Position numbers and translations under genes: made by a program. The notes under the pieces were generated by a model. The model had not been told where the DNA came from and made no database searches. It was given only the letters and a program-made list of their open reading frames with translations. From contig NZ_OY781390.1 of the NCBI RefSeq assembly GCF_963676665.1, forward strand, positions 62,001-126,000: DNA of 64,000 bases. Direction: 5' to 3'. Of this stretch, positions 52,087-62,136 are shown one piece after another; position 1 is the stretch's first letter; every line of letters starts with the position of its first letter. The stretch is from an uncultured Tolumonas sp. (lineage in GTDB: Bacteria > Pseudomonadota > Gammaproteobacteria > Enterobacterales > Aeromonadaceae).

Positions 52087-55000
52087 TTAATGATCTCCGC
52101 ATCGCAGTTCGCTGAAACGCGTTTGATCCGTGCTTTCAGTTCTGGCGTAACCGCTATTCTCTCAAGCGCTCCCGGAATGATTTGTGCGACCTCCCGGCTT
52201 TCGCCGTTGATGAGCATTTGAACTTTCTCGAAGATCTCAGGAATGTCCTGATAACAGGTTTTGCAATTTGTACAACGGGTTTGATCTTCAATCGTCACCA
52301 GCGCAGCGCCTGATGTTGAATGGCTTGTTGCCGCCGGTATGCTTGCAGCTGTATCGCTGATATTTCTGATCGGGATCGACAGGCTGTCCAGAGGTGCTTT
52401 GCTGGAGGCTGCGAGTTCAACCATCGCGCGGGCAATGCTATCCAATGAATCTTCATGTTGCTTGAGCGACTGTTGGACTTGCGCCTGCAATGCTGCGATT
52501 CCAGCTTTGTATTCGGCACTCATTTTGGAGACATGCTGGCCATCGAGGTATTGCAGCAAATGCCAGTTTTTCCGGCGTTCTTCGACGAGCGCAATGATCG
52601 CAGGTGACACATTCAGTCTGATCAATTTTTGATGACTGTCTGCTGCGTAAATAAACGGCGTTTTACCTGCACGTTCTGATTCCGGCAGATCGATGAACTC
52701 ATGAATTTGCACCGGATCCGTTGCGTCATCTGCCAGTGGATGGAACTGTTTTCTAAACCGAATTTCTGTCAGCGCAAAATGGGCGGGTGTCAGCGGCATC
52801 TTCATGAATTGCAACTTATTGTCATCATCGCGATATTCAATGGTTGTCGTGGTCCAGGTCTGTGTCGGATCAGGATTTCCTTCAAGCGAGAACCAATCAT
52901 GCAGGTTTTCTCCGCGTCGTGGATCATGGACAAAAACCGGGTTCATGCGACTTTCAACGGCCATTCGCCCTTGTTTTGCCGAGACGTTGTCAGCTACGCC
53001 ATTTTCACCCTGACATGGTGTATAAATGTCGAGCACCGCAGGGGATTCCATATCCGTCAGGCAGGCCAATGCATTTTTCAGGAAATGACCATGTAGAGCT
53101 GTCGTGGTTGAACAGACAAATACATTGGAATGGAACGAAGCTATTAACCCCAGTTCTTTGCGTGCTTCGAATTTACCACTATGTGCTTTACCAATGCGGG
53201 AAAGGTCGGAATCTTGACCGGTAAAGCTGGAAGTCGAAGCTTGACCGCCGGTATTTGAATAAGCGCCGGTATTGAGCACCACTACTTTGATTGGCGTGTT
53301 GGTCGCAAGAATACGCGACAAGGCTCCAAACCCGATGTCGTAGGTTGCGCCATCACCACCAATCGTGATGATGTTTGGCAATAAGGTCAGTTCTTCTTTG
53401 GTAAATTGACCCGAACTCAAGAGCCGCATTTCGGCGTCATGTTTTTGCGGAAGATACGCATCTGCCAGTTCGAGTTTTGCGGTGCGCAGTGCGCGGATAT
53501 CCGTTAGTGCTTGTGCAGCGATACCTTCGAAGATCCCTTTTGCCAGCGGTTGGGCATCCTGGAACAGGCTGTTTACCCACGGATCTTTATACGCATTAAA
53601 CGGGAAGGTCGACGCATACACACTACTGCAACCGGTCGAATTGGCAATAATGGCACCCGCAGGCCCGTTTCCGGTTGGCCCACCTTCATAGAGATACAGA
53701 CGTTTTTCTAAGGTTTTGATCGTGTCTGTAATTCGGTTGCTGCGTGCAGTCTCATCTGCACTCAGTGATGCTTTTTTCGTTTCCAGCGCTAGGATCAAAT
53801 CCTCCAGTTCAGCAAGATGTGCATGTTTCCGTTTGTCAGTAATTGCATGATTCGCCGCCATGACCTGACGGATCGCGGTCACTTCACCACAACCACGGCA
53901 ACCGCCATGGCCACCGGTCGTTGAATAGTAGTTGTTTCGGTCGAGTAAGAGACGTTTTGGGTCGCCATCGGCATTGGTGGCATCCTCAAAAAAACGTGCC
54001 GGTGTATTTGGCATTTTGCTCATAAACTCGAAACTGTTTTGCAGCGTTTCCAGTAATGCTGGCTCTTGTTCTTGCGGTTTCAGTGCACCATGGCCACAAA
54101 CCTGAACACATTCCAGACAGCCAGTGCATTTCCACGGGTCCACATTGGCGATGAACAAACCGCCTGTGCCGGGTGTTGATTTTTCCATGGCATCAAAGAA
54201 TGGGCGAGTGCGGGCTACCGGATATTTTGAAAGAACCTCTGCCAGCTTGCTGAAATTTGCACTTAATGTTGCTTGTCGAACCGATAGTTTACTGCCAACC
54301 GCGGCAACCAGTTCATGGAAAGCAAGATCGTCTCGGGTCTGACGATAGGATGCGCGGATACCTTCTGTAAGCGGAATAATTTGTTCTCGCAGGGTGCTGC
54401 GTTGAGCTTCGGTAATATCAAGCTGTGCAATGCCGGTCGAGAGCAGTTCATGAATGTCATGAACGGAGTTCGGGATGGCTGCATCTGGGCAAACTAATGC
54501 ACATTCCATACAGCCAGTGCATTTGTTTGGATCAAAAACCGGAACTGTCCGGCGGAACAAGCCTTTATCTTTGGCTCCGGCGCTACCCGGGGGCATGAAG
54601 AGCCCGGAGCCCGGTAAGACCGGTGCTTCACTGATCGTGCCATTCTTAAACGGAGTGGCCACGATGTCATTGAAATATTCGCGATCGAACAAGCCACATG
54701 ATGAAGCACATTCTGTTTGGCTTACCGAAGCGGAGAGCGAAACGTTGCGAACCGGAATTTTCGTTTCATTACTGAATGGGTCTGCGAAGGCCGGGTCGTT
54801 GTAATCCACGCGTTGGGTCGATTCAATCCCTTCTTGGATAACCTGCATGTTCCCGGCAACGACTGCTTCACCTTTGGAACCGAATTTTTTGGTGATCTGT
54901 TTTTTAATTTTCTCAAGGATTGCCTGTTCTGATGCGCCATGTGCAACTTGTTCAACATGGCCTGCGACCGCTCCGATGAAGGCAATCCCCATCATGCGGG

Positions 55001-57069
55001 TTGCCAGTTCTGGTGTTGGCGCATTGCGTTTTGGCGACCGCAAAAGCATCAATGATAAAGAAATTGATCTTCTTCTCGCGGATGGTATTTCTAAATACAG
55101 GTGGCAATTCTGCCCACACTTTTTCTGGTGTGCTGGATGACTGCAAAATAAAGGTACCGCCCTCAACCAGCCCTTTAAGCGGATTGGTATGCACAAACGA
55201 TTTGTGATCAGGCGAAATAACAACTTCCACCTCTTCCAGTTCCGCATTGGTGATCTTGATGGGGTCAGGGCTCAGCGTGATGTAGAAATTGGTCGGTGCA
55301 CCGCTTTTTTCAGAGCCATATTTAGGTGCCGATTTTGAGTGCATGCCAAGCACCCCGGCCAGAATATCGGTGAGCAGCTTCCCCGTTGCTATCGTGCCGT
55401 AGCCACCAACAGAGTGGAACCGGATGCGGAACGCTGACTCTGGTAACAACCGAGGGTTCATACCTGTCGTCAGCGCCATTGATTCAGTTTCCGGATAGGC
55501 TTGCCGCATGCGTTGTTGCAGTTCGGTAAGCCGTGGATTGTCTGTTTGCGCAAAGAATTGGGAACCCAGATAGATAAGCGGTGCATTTTTGCCGGTTTCC
55601 ATGGCAGCGAAGGCCGCGATCAGGTGACGAGGCTGCAGATCATGGCCACCAAGGCCAAAAATGGCGGTAGTCAGTCTTGGCAACGCGTTGATAGATGGGA
55701 TCTCCGGGTGACGGATCGTAGCGGCTTCACCGTTTTCGCGAGCTTTAAATAAGGCCTGAGTAACGAGGCTGGTCAACGCCGTCTGTTCAGACCGCTCCAG
55801 CACGGTGACAGCTTGTTTGCCCGCCAGAGCTGCAATAACTTCGGCTTCAGGGAAGGGTTGCAGCAACTTGATGGCGATAAGCCCCACCTTTTTACCCTGC
55901 ATACGCAGGTGATCCACGACAGCTTCAACATCATCACAGACAGATCCAAGGCCAACCATGACATAGTCGGCATCGTCACATTGATAAGTATGCACGGGGT
56001 CATAGTGGCGGCCTGTCAGCGCGGAATACTCGGTCATCGCCTGACGAACCAGCCCCGGCACCTCACTGACAAAGTGCGTGCGGTGGTCAGCCGCACCGGC
56101 CTGAAAATCGGGCTGGTTTTGTACGGCACCGGTCAACCCCGGATTGTTAATATCAACAAAGGCCGGAACCAATTGCCGGGTACCTTTTTCGAAAGCGTTT
56201 ACCCATTGCCGTTTCCACTGACCGTGCAGCTCTTCTGGTATCCAGCCTTGTGTTGCAGCAACCAGCTCACCGGTTTGGTCTGTTTCGATGTCGTTCGCGT
56301 GATGAACGAGGAACTCCGTCAACTCTGTCATATTGGCGGGTGTGAAATCCGCTTCATGGCGCAAAAGATACTGATTAAGCTGATAAACGCGTCCTTTTGC
56401 ACCGAACAGCACTTCCTGTGCCACGGTCGGGGCTTTGATCCGACTCTGTGGATCGCCAAGATATTCCCTGAGTAATTCGGGTTCTGGCAGTAACACTTCA
56501 CTCATCATGTGGCTAGTGGAGAAGCCATCCATCGCGTTAGTGACAGGGATGAGAGATAACGCAGAGATGCGATAAGCAATCGCAGCCAGATCGGCGGCTT
56601 CTTGTGGATTAGCACCAAACAGGATCGTATAACCCGAAGAGAGCAGGGCATAGACGTCATCATGACCAGCCATGACGTTCAGCGAGTGTTTTGATACCAC
56701 CCGGGCCGCAACTTGCAAGACGAAACCGCCGACTTTTTTACCCACGGTGACATAATGCGACTCAAGACCATACAGTACACCCTGGCTTGAGGTCGCATTC
56801 GAAATGTATTGACCACCCGTTAATTGCGCACCAAGCGCGCCACTTTGTGCTGAATGCTCGCCCTCGGGTTCAAAAAAGAAAGGATGCTTGCCCCAGACAT
56901 TAATGCCACCTTCTGCGCGAAAGGCTTCATAGAGTTCAGCGATTTCAGTCGATGGTGTGATAGGAAACCCGATCACACCACCACAGACATATCCCATTAC
57001 GTGGGCGACAGCGCCGTTACCATTAATAACGGCAGGGATGCCCGGGTACTTTTCTTGCTTTGCTTTCAT
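52083..57069 (-). pseudogene. nifJ: Long NifJ-type 2-oxoacid:ferredoxin oxidoreductase with frameshift
   Basis: The gene spans two frames. The first (from ATG 57069, preceded by GGGAA) encodes domains I-III up to FFIIDAFAVAK. The second resumes at once with KRNAPTPELATRMMGIAF and continues through two 4Fe-4S segments (KCTGCMECALVCPDAA and KCTGCLECVQVCGHGA), GGCRGCGE, the thiamine-diphosphate motif GGDGATYDIGFG...NTGAYSNTGGQAS, and a C-terminal ferredoxin-like extension (RCTNCKTCYQD). The switch lies in a four-base T run on the plus strand (55029-55032); one base fewer restores the frame. The intact protein would be about 1,665 residues, against about 1,170 for classical NifJ. The frameshift may be real, programmed or a sequencing error. 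Confidence 0.85.
55029..55032 (-). other. Apparent one-base frameshift site in nifJ
   Basis: On the coding strand GCC-AAA-ACG-CAA leaves the family sequence, whereas GCC-AAA-CGC-AAT-GCG continues it as AKRNAPTPELA. The extra A lies in a run of four A on the coding strand. There is no obvious stimulatory structure in the bases I inspected. Confidence 0.85.
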
Positions 57070-57249
57070 AGTCACGTTCCCGAAAGAGTAAGGGAAATTC
57101 AGCAGCACCAGCGTATGGCGACAGCCTGCTATGAACCAAAAAATCGGGCGGAAGGACATACAACGGGAAGTTGCATTCTCTGCAAGTCTTTCTGCTACTT
57201 AAATAATAGTAAGCACTTCTACATAAGATTAAAAATTCACCCGATCAAC

Positions 57250-57291
57250 TTAACCAAATTTCAAAAATAGCTTGGAATACGGCATTTTCAG
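57250..57291 (-). pseudogene. Remnant of the helical periplasmic protein gene (C terminus)
   Basis: In one frame this stretch encodes LKMPYSKLFLKFG and a stop codon. The intact gene at 14211-14915 ends LKMPYSKLFVKFG and stop, so 12 of 13 residues match and the stop is in the same place. No longer homologous frame is evident upstream. It is the decayed 3' end of a paralogue, now in the divergent gap between nifJ and modD. Confidence 0.75.
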
Positions 57292-57389
57292 CGAGGCGTG
57301 ACTGATAAGTATTTCCGAGATGGCACATTGTTTGATGATTCATGGTCTGGTTGATAATTTTTGAACCCTGTTTGTAAGGATTAATAAAC

Positions 57390-58223
57390 ATGCAATGTGT
57401 TCTCAGTGATGAACAGTTGATGCAGCTTCTGCGGGATGATGTCCCGTTCGGCGATTTAACCACCGAGCTGCTTCTGAATACCGATCAGCCAATTTCAATG
57501 ACCTATGCCGCCAGACAGACAATGACACTCTGTGGTGTGGAAGAAATAGCCCGTCTATTTGAATTACGGGGAGCTAATGTCGATGTTTGTGCTTTGTCTG
57601 GCCAAACTGTAGAAACAGGTGATGTTTTTCTCAAAGTCACAGGGCCGACAGACACGTTATTTGCGGTCTGGAAGGTAGCGCAGATACTGGTGGAGTGGGC
57701 CAGTGGTGTGGCCAGCGCAACTCGTAAGCTGGTTACTGCAGCTGGCCATGTTCCGGTTGTTTGTACACGTAAACAAAATCCAGGAACCAAAATATTATCG
57801 GTTAAAGCCGTGAAAGCAGGAGGCGCAGGCATTCACCGCCTTGGACTCTCAGAGTCGATTCTAGTGTTCGCCGAACATCGTCAGTTTCTGAACGAGTTAT
57901 CACCCGAGGTGCTATTACAACAGTTGCGTCGTCAATCTCCAGAACATCTTCCGGTTGTCGAAGTGCATACCGTTGACGATGCCAAAATGTGGATAGATGC
58001 CAGTGCACCGGTGTTGCAAATGGATAAATTTACCGTCCAACAAGTCGCAGAGTTAGCGGAGTATTGCCAGATGCACCATAAGCAAACCACGTTAGCTGTA
58101 GCCGGTGGAGTCAATCTGCAAAATGCGCCCGATTATGTCCGGGCCGGAGCGGATCTGATCGTGACTTCCTCTCCATACCACGCCCAACCCATGGATGTTC
58201 AGGTCCGCTTTTATGCAGAATGA
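57390..58223 (+). CDS. modD: ModD, quinolinate-phosphoribosyltransferase-like molybdenum-utilisation protein
   Basis: The 277-residue protein resembles nicotinate-nucleotide pyrophosphorylase (NadC) in its whole length: DDVPFGDLTTELLL, ASGVASATRKLVTAA, VVCTRKQNPGTKILSVKAVKAGGAGIHRLGLSESILVF and VAGGVNLQNAPDYVRAGADLIVTSSP. The KQNPGTK-KAVKAGGAGIHR stretch is typical of ModD rather than NadC (which has TRKTTPGLR-EKYAV-GG-NHR). ModD proteins occur with molybdate transporters, with unknown precise role. It stands 144 bp upstream of the molybdate ABC operon. Confidence 0.88.
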   Translation: MQCVLSDEQLMQLLRDDVPFGDLTTELLLNTDQPISMTYAARQTMTLCGVEEIARLFELRGANVDVCALSGQTVETGDVFLKVTGPTDTLFAVWKVAQILVEWASGVASATRKLVTAAGHVPVVCTRKQNPGTKILSVKAVKAGGAGIHRLGLSESILVFAEHRQFLNELSPEVLLQQLRRQSPEHLPVVEVHTVDDAKMWIDASAPVLQMDKFTVQQVAELAEYCQMHHKQTTLAVAGGVNLQNAPDYVRAGADLIVTSSPYHAQPMDVQVRFYAE

Positions 58224-58281
58224 CACAACTGAACGAAATACAACAATGTGTACCAGTTTATGTTCGTTACCTGACAAAAAT

Positions 58282-58309
58282 ATCGCTATATAGCCAAATG
58301 TATAGCGAT
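58282..58309. promoter_or_regulatory. ModE box in front of the molybdate ABC operon
   Basis: Perfect 9-bp arms ATCGCTATA (58282-58290) and TATAGCGAT (58301-58309) flank 10 bases. This matches the ModE consensus of inverted CG-x-TATATA arms. It lies 58 bp upstream of modA, in the right place for molybdate-dependent repression. Confidence 0.88.
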
Positions 58310-58367
58310 TTTGCATGGTATGGGAATTGATGCTGTCTCCGTGACATGAATCGTTATGGAGAAACTC

Positions 58368-59084
58368 ATGAAAAAGGTGATTAGTTCCTTACTTTTGACC
58401 ATTCTGCTGCCAGCGCATGCTTCTAATCTGATGATAGCTGCGGGTGCAGGGTATAAGCGTCCGGTCACTGAATTGGCGCATGTTTATGAACAGCAGACCC
58501 ACCAAAAAATGGATCTTATATTCGGAAATATGGCCCAGGTGAGCATGCAGGCAGAGCAAACCGATGACATTTCGGTGATTGTCGGCGATAAGTCATTTCT
58601 GAAATCAACGGCAAAACTGAATTTTTCAGGGTTTACCCAATTGGGAATGGGTAAGTTAGTACTGGCTTATCGTAAGGGACTCAAATTGTCCTCAACGTCC
58701 AATCTTGTCAATACCGAATTTACCCGTATTGCACTACCTGATATGAAGAAAGCGATATTTGGTAAAGCGGCTGATGAATATATGACAAACACTGGGATGA
58801 AACAGCGCCTTGCGTCAAAACTCATGTCTGTGAGTTCAGTGCCGCAGGTATCCGCCTATCTGATTTCCGGCGAAGTTGATGCCGGTTTCCTGAATCTGAC
58901 GGATGTATTGGCCATTCAAAATAAAATTGGCGGTTATGTATTGATAGATCAAAAGCAATATCAGCCAATCATGATTGCCGCAGGCGTAATCAAAACACAT
59001 GCTCATGATGAGCAGGTAAAATCATTTACTGCGTTTTTACAAAGCCAAACAGCCAGACAGATCCTAGAGAAAAATGGCCTATGA
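58368..59084 (+). CDS. Molybdate ABC transporter binding protein (ModA-like)
   Basis: The 238-residue protein has a signal peptide (MKKVISSLLLTILLPAHA-SN) and a periplasmic-binding fold: LMIAAGAGYKRPVTELAHVYEQQ, DLIFGNMAQVSMQAEQT, ISVIVGDKSFL and YLISGEVDAGFLNLTDVL. The AAGAGYKRPVTEL start belongs to an atypical ModA branch different from classical E. coli ModA (AASLTNA). The ModE box and ModD support molybdate or tungstate as ligand. GGAG precedes ATG 58368; it overlaps the permease gene by 4 bp. Confidence 0.83.
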   Translation: MKKVISSLLLTILLPAHASNLMIAAGAGYKRPVTELAHVYEQQTHQKMDLIFGNMAQVSMQAEQTDDISVIVGDKSFLKSTAKLNFSGFTQLGMGKLVLAYRKGLKLSSTSNLVNTEFTRIALPDMKKAIFGKAADEYMTNTGMKQRLASKLMSVSSVPQVSAYLISGEVDAGFLNLTDVLAIQNKIGGYVLIDQKQYQPIMIAAGVIKTHAHDEQVKSFTAFLQSQTARQILEKNGL

Positions 59085-59797
59085 GTATTCTGTCGAGCTT
59101 GTTATGTTCGGAACTACTGAATGACAATGCCGGCTTCTCTTTATGGCTGACAGTGAAAGTGATGCTGGTGACGATGCTTTGTCATTGTGTCGCAGGTATT
59201 TCATTGGGGTATTGTCTTAGTCAGCCGAAATTTCCGGCACAGCGTTGGCTCGATTTACTGGTCACGATGCCACTGGTATTTCCGCCAGTAGCAACTGGCT
59301 TCGCTTTATTAATGTTGTTTGGAAAACAAAGTTTTCTTGGACAAGCTTTTATTAACAACGGCTTTTCCCTGATCTTTACTTTTCAGGGATTGGTGCTGGC
59401 ATCGTTTATATCCGGTTTGCCACTCGTGGTAAAACCTGTGCAGAACGCCATGGCACAACTGACGCGGCGTTGGTCAGAGGTTGCCCGGACTCTGGGGAAA
59501 AAAGAGTGGGAAATTATGCTCTTTGTTCTGTTACCTAATATTCGTCACGCTCTGATGACAGGTCTGATGCTGAGTGCCGGCCGTTCATTAGGGGAGGTAG
59601 GTATAACACTGATGCTTGGTGGAAATATTACCGGCAAGACCAATACGATTTCTTTGGAGATTTATAACGCTGTATTCAGCGGAGAATATCAGCGTGCGCT
59701 GTGGCTGTCGCTGATTCTGGCTTGCTTTTCTATCCTGATTTTTACGACGCTGCGTCATTACTCTTCAGGAGGCCAGCAGCCATGGAATCCATCCTGA
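59081..59797 (+). CDS. Molybdate ABC transporter permease (ModB-like)
   Basis: The 238-residue inner-membrane protein has five to six spans. The loop VARTLGKKEWEIMLFVLLPNIRHALMTGLMLSAGRSLGEVGITLMLGGNITGKTNTISLEIY carries the EAA-type coupling helix and a GEVG segment found in ModB/CysT-like permeases. It overlaps the ATPase gene by 16 bp (start 59782), as in many modBC pairs. Confidence 0.88.
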   Translation: MSILSSLLCSELLNDNAGFSLWLTVKVMLVTMLCHCVAGISLGYCLSQPKFPAQRWLDLLVTMPLVFPPVATGFALLMLFGKQSFLGQAFINNGFSLIFTFQGLVLASFISGLPLVVKPVQNAMAQLTRRWSEVARTLGKKEWEIMLFVLLPNIRHALMTGLMLSAGRSLGEVGITLMLGGNITGKTNTISLEIYNAVFSGEYQRALWLSLILACFSILIFTTLRHYSSGGQQPWNPS

Positions 59798-59867
59798 ACA
59801 GCAATATTGACATTCGTATTGAGAAAAAACTTCCTGATTTCAGTCTCTCTGTTGACCTGACTTTACC
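59782..59867 (+). pseudogene. 5' fragment of split ModC-like ATPase gene
   Basis: ATG 59782 follows AGGAGG and encodes MESILNSNIDIRIEKKLPDF and then SLSVDLTLP. At 59868 the frame enters the insertion element and ends shortly after at 59901. The fragment carries the first beta strands of the ATPase domain but not the Walker A motif. Joined with the 3' part it gives a perfect 361-codon reading frame. Confidence 0.9.
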
Positions 59868-61078
59868 CAGGGCGGGATCGTACTTTGTTAATGAAGTTTG
59901 AACAGTCTGATCTGCTGTGATCTAATAGCCCCTTCTTTTGGAGGAGCCAAGCATGACGTTGATTGAACATCTTACTGTTGTTGAAGAAACACGCTCTGAT
60001 ATTAACCGAAAACACGATCTGGTTGATGTCATCTTTCTTGTTATCAGTGCAATTATGGCTGGTGCAGAAGGTTGGCAAGATATTGAAACATATGGTGATT
60101 CTAAAGCTGAATGGCTATTTAAATATCGTCCATTCACACATGGTATCCCGCGTCGCCATACTATTGCTCGCATATTGCAGGGGATTGTCCCGGAAAGCTT
60201 ACTGGATGCGTTGCTCAATTGGGTAAATGAGCAACGCACCCATCGTGGCAAACCCATGATTGCTTTTGATGGTAAGGTTCTCCGTGGCGCTTATCGCCAT
60301 GATCCTAAGCAAGCCGTCCAGCTTGTGACCGCTTATGATACCGAAAATGGGTTAGTACTAAGCCAAAAAGCCACGCCGACAAAGAAGGGCGAAATTGCTA
60401 CAGTCAAAGAGATGTTGGATATGTTGAACCTGAAAGGCGCGGTTGTGACCTTGGATGCGCTGCATTGCCAACGGGAAACACTGGAAAAAATCAGGGACAA
60501 GAAAGCGCATATCGTGGTGCAGGTTAAAAATAACCAGCGCAAATTACGGGCGACAGTACAATCTCAATTTCAGACCGTCTTTGACGCAAAAAAAGAGAAA
60601 ACCGTTGTTGAGCTCAAAGAAGAAAGCCATGGCCGAAAAGAAGAACGTTATGTCTTTCAATTAAAAGCAAAATTACCCGAAGAGCTCGTGGAGAAGTGGC
60701 CGACAATCCGCAGCATTATTGCTGTAGAGCGACATCGGGTAGTCAATGACAAGGGAACGGTAGACACCTCTTATTATGTCAGTTCGTTATCACCGAAACA
60801 CAAGCTTCTGGGTCACTATATCCGGCAACATTGGCGTATAGAAAACAGCCAGCACTACATTCTGGACGTCGTTTTCAATGAGGATGCCTCGCGAATTGTA
60901 ATGGATGATGCAGTTGAACACATGGCGCTATTCCGAAGGTTTGTGCTGAACATACTTAAGCAAAATGAATGCGGTGCGCCAAGCCAACGAAATAAACTGA
61001 AGAAAGCAGGTTGGAATGATGATTATCGAGCTCAATTGTTCTTTGGTTAATTAATGTTCAAAGTATGCTCGCACCCTG
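59868..61078 (+). mobile_element. ISAs1-family insertion sequence, complete, with 9-bp target duplication
   Basis: The element is 1,211 bp. Its ends are CAGGGCGGGATCGTACTTTG on the left and an imperfect complement on the right (61059-61078; 16 of 20 positions match). The flanking GACTTTACC at 59859-59867 and again at 61079-61087 is an exact 9-bp direct repeat. It carries one transposase gene. The structure is intact and the duplication is perfect, so the insertion is recent. Confidence 0.95.
59953..61050 (+). CDS. ISAs1-family transposase
   Basis: The 365-residue protein has the ISAs1/DUF4338-type pattern: an N-terminal helix (LVDVIFLVISAIMAGAEGWQDIETYGDSK), then the DDE residues in IAFDGKVLRGAY (first Asp), VVTLDALHCQ (second Asp) and WRIENSQHYILDVVFNEDASRI (Glu). 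GGAGGAG lies just upstream of ATG 59953. It is full length and has no disrupting mutation, so it is probably active. Confidence 0.95.
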   Translation: MTLIEHLTVVEETRSDINRKHDLVDVIFLVISAIMAGAEGWQDIETYGDSKAEWLFKYRPFTHGIPRRHTIARILQGIVPESLLDALLNWVNEQRTHRGKPMIAFDGKVLRGAYRHDPKQAVQLVTAYDTENGLVLSQKATPTKKGEIATVKEMLDMLNLKGAVVTLDALHCQRETLEKIRDKKAHIVVQVKNNQRKLRATVQSQFQTVFDAKKEKTVVELKEESHGRKEERYVFQLKAKLPEELVEKWPTIRSIIAVERHRVVNDKGTVDTSYYVSSLSPKHKLLGHYIRQHWRIENSQHYILDVVFNEDASRIVMDDAVEHMALFRRFVLNILKQNECGAPSQRNKLKKAGWNDDYRAQLFFG

Positions 61079-62087
61079 GACTTTACCTGGTTCCGGCATC
61101 ACCGCATTATTTGGTGTATCGGGATCAGGTAAAACAACTTTATTACGGTGTATCGCTGGCCTTGAAAAAGCAGAATCAGCTACGATTAGATTTGGCGGAA
61201 CCTGGTGGCAGCATAAGGAAAAGTTTATTCCGACCGCTGAACGAAGGCTTGGCTACATATTTCAGGAACCCAGTTTATTTCCCCATTTGACCGTAAAGGA
61301 AAATCTGGCTTTCGGGCAAAAGAAAAAAGATTCAGCAGCCATTCAAACTGAATCAGTGCGTCTTGGAATAGAACATCTGCTGACTCGATATCCGTCATCT
61401 TTATCGGGAGGTGAACGTCAAAGAGTCGCTATCGCCCGCACATTACTTTCCCGGCCATCTGTCTTACTAATGGATGAACCATTAGCTGCGCTTGATTATC
61501 AACGTAAACAGGAAATATTACCTTATCTGAAACACCTGAAAGAACAGCTTAATATTCCTATTATTTACGTTAGCCATGCAATCGATGAGGTCATTCAACT
61601 AGCTGACCACTTAGTGTTGCTGGAAAAAGGGAAGGTGCTCGCTGATGGGCAATTAATAAAATTACTTGCAATACCTGATATAGCCAGCAAGTTGGGACAA
61701 AAGAATAAGATAGTTTTTCCTGCGAAAATAGTTGAACACTGCCATACATCTGCATTAACCAAAATAAAAATAGATGAATTACCATTATGGGTGCCACTTC
61801 TGGCGAATGAAATTGGTCAGAAAATAACATGTCGGCTTTGCACTAATCATATTCATTTGAGTGCAATGCCAGATGCAGTATTCAATCTGAATCAGTGGCC
61901 TATGAAATTAGCAAAAATTCTTCCATCAAATTTAGCAGGGTTTGAGTTGCTTGAGTTGCAACATGGAAAAACATGTCTGTATATAAACATGGCCAGCCAG
62001 ATTATCAGTCAAGCAGACATGAGAATAGGAATGCATTTGTGGGTCACCATTCCACAAGTTGAAATTGTCAGTTCACTATCTGATTAA
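61065..62087 (+). CDS. 3' part of ModC-like ATPase, N-terminally truncated
   Basis: After one copy of the target duplication the ModC reading frame continues with PGSGITALFGVSGSGKTTLLRC (Walker A), LSGGERQR (signature), VLLMDEP (Walker B), an H-loop in VSHAIDEVIQLADH, and a C-terminal mop-like region. An ATG at 61065, inside the right end of the insertion element, is in frame and gives a 340-residue protein that lacks only the first 26 native residues. No Shine-Dalgarno sequence precedes it, so translation is uncertain. The intact protein would have 361 residues. Confidence 0.8.
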   Translation: MLAPWTLPGSGITALFGVSGSGKTTLLRCIAGLEKAESATIRFGGTWWQHKEKFIPTAERRLGYIFQEPSLFPHLTVKENLAFGQKKKDSAAIQTESVRLGIEHLLTRYPSSLSGGERQRVAIARTLLSRPSVLLMDEPLAALDYQRKQEILPYLKHLKEQLNIPIIYVSHAIDEVIQLADHLVLLEKGKVLADGQLIKLLAIPDIASKLGQKNKIVFPAKIVEHCHTSALTKIKIDELPLWVPLLANEIGQKITCRLCTNHIHLSAMPDAVFNLNQWPMKLAKILPSNLAGFELLELQHGKTCLYINMASQIISQADMRIGMHLWVTIPQVEIVSSLSD

Positions 62088-62136
62088 ATAGGCTGCTTAT
62101 AAAGTCAGAACAACAATAGCCAAGAAGTAAATTTGT

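Noticed and set aside
55029-55032. Programmed ribosomal frameshifting in nifJ as the preferred explanation
   Set aside because: The run is short and no slippery heptamer or downstream structure was noticed; a mutation or a homopolymer misread is simpler, although not excluded.
57245-57463. A 72-codon minus-strand frame opposite the modD start
   Set aside because: It is out of frame with the recognisable KMPYSKLF remnant and overlaps the modD coding start; no protein features.
59868-61078. A composite transposon carrying the mod genes
   Set aside because: Only one copy of the element is present in the window and the target duplication directly flanks it, so it is a simple insertion.
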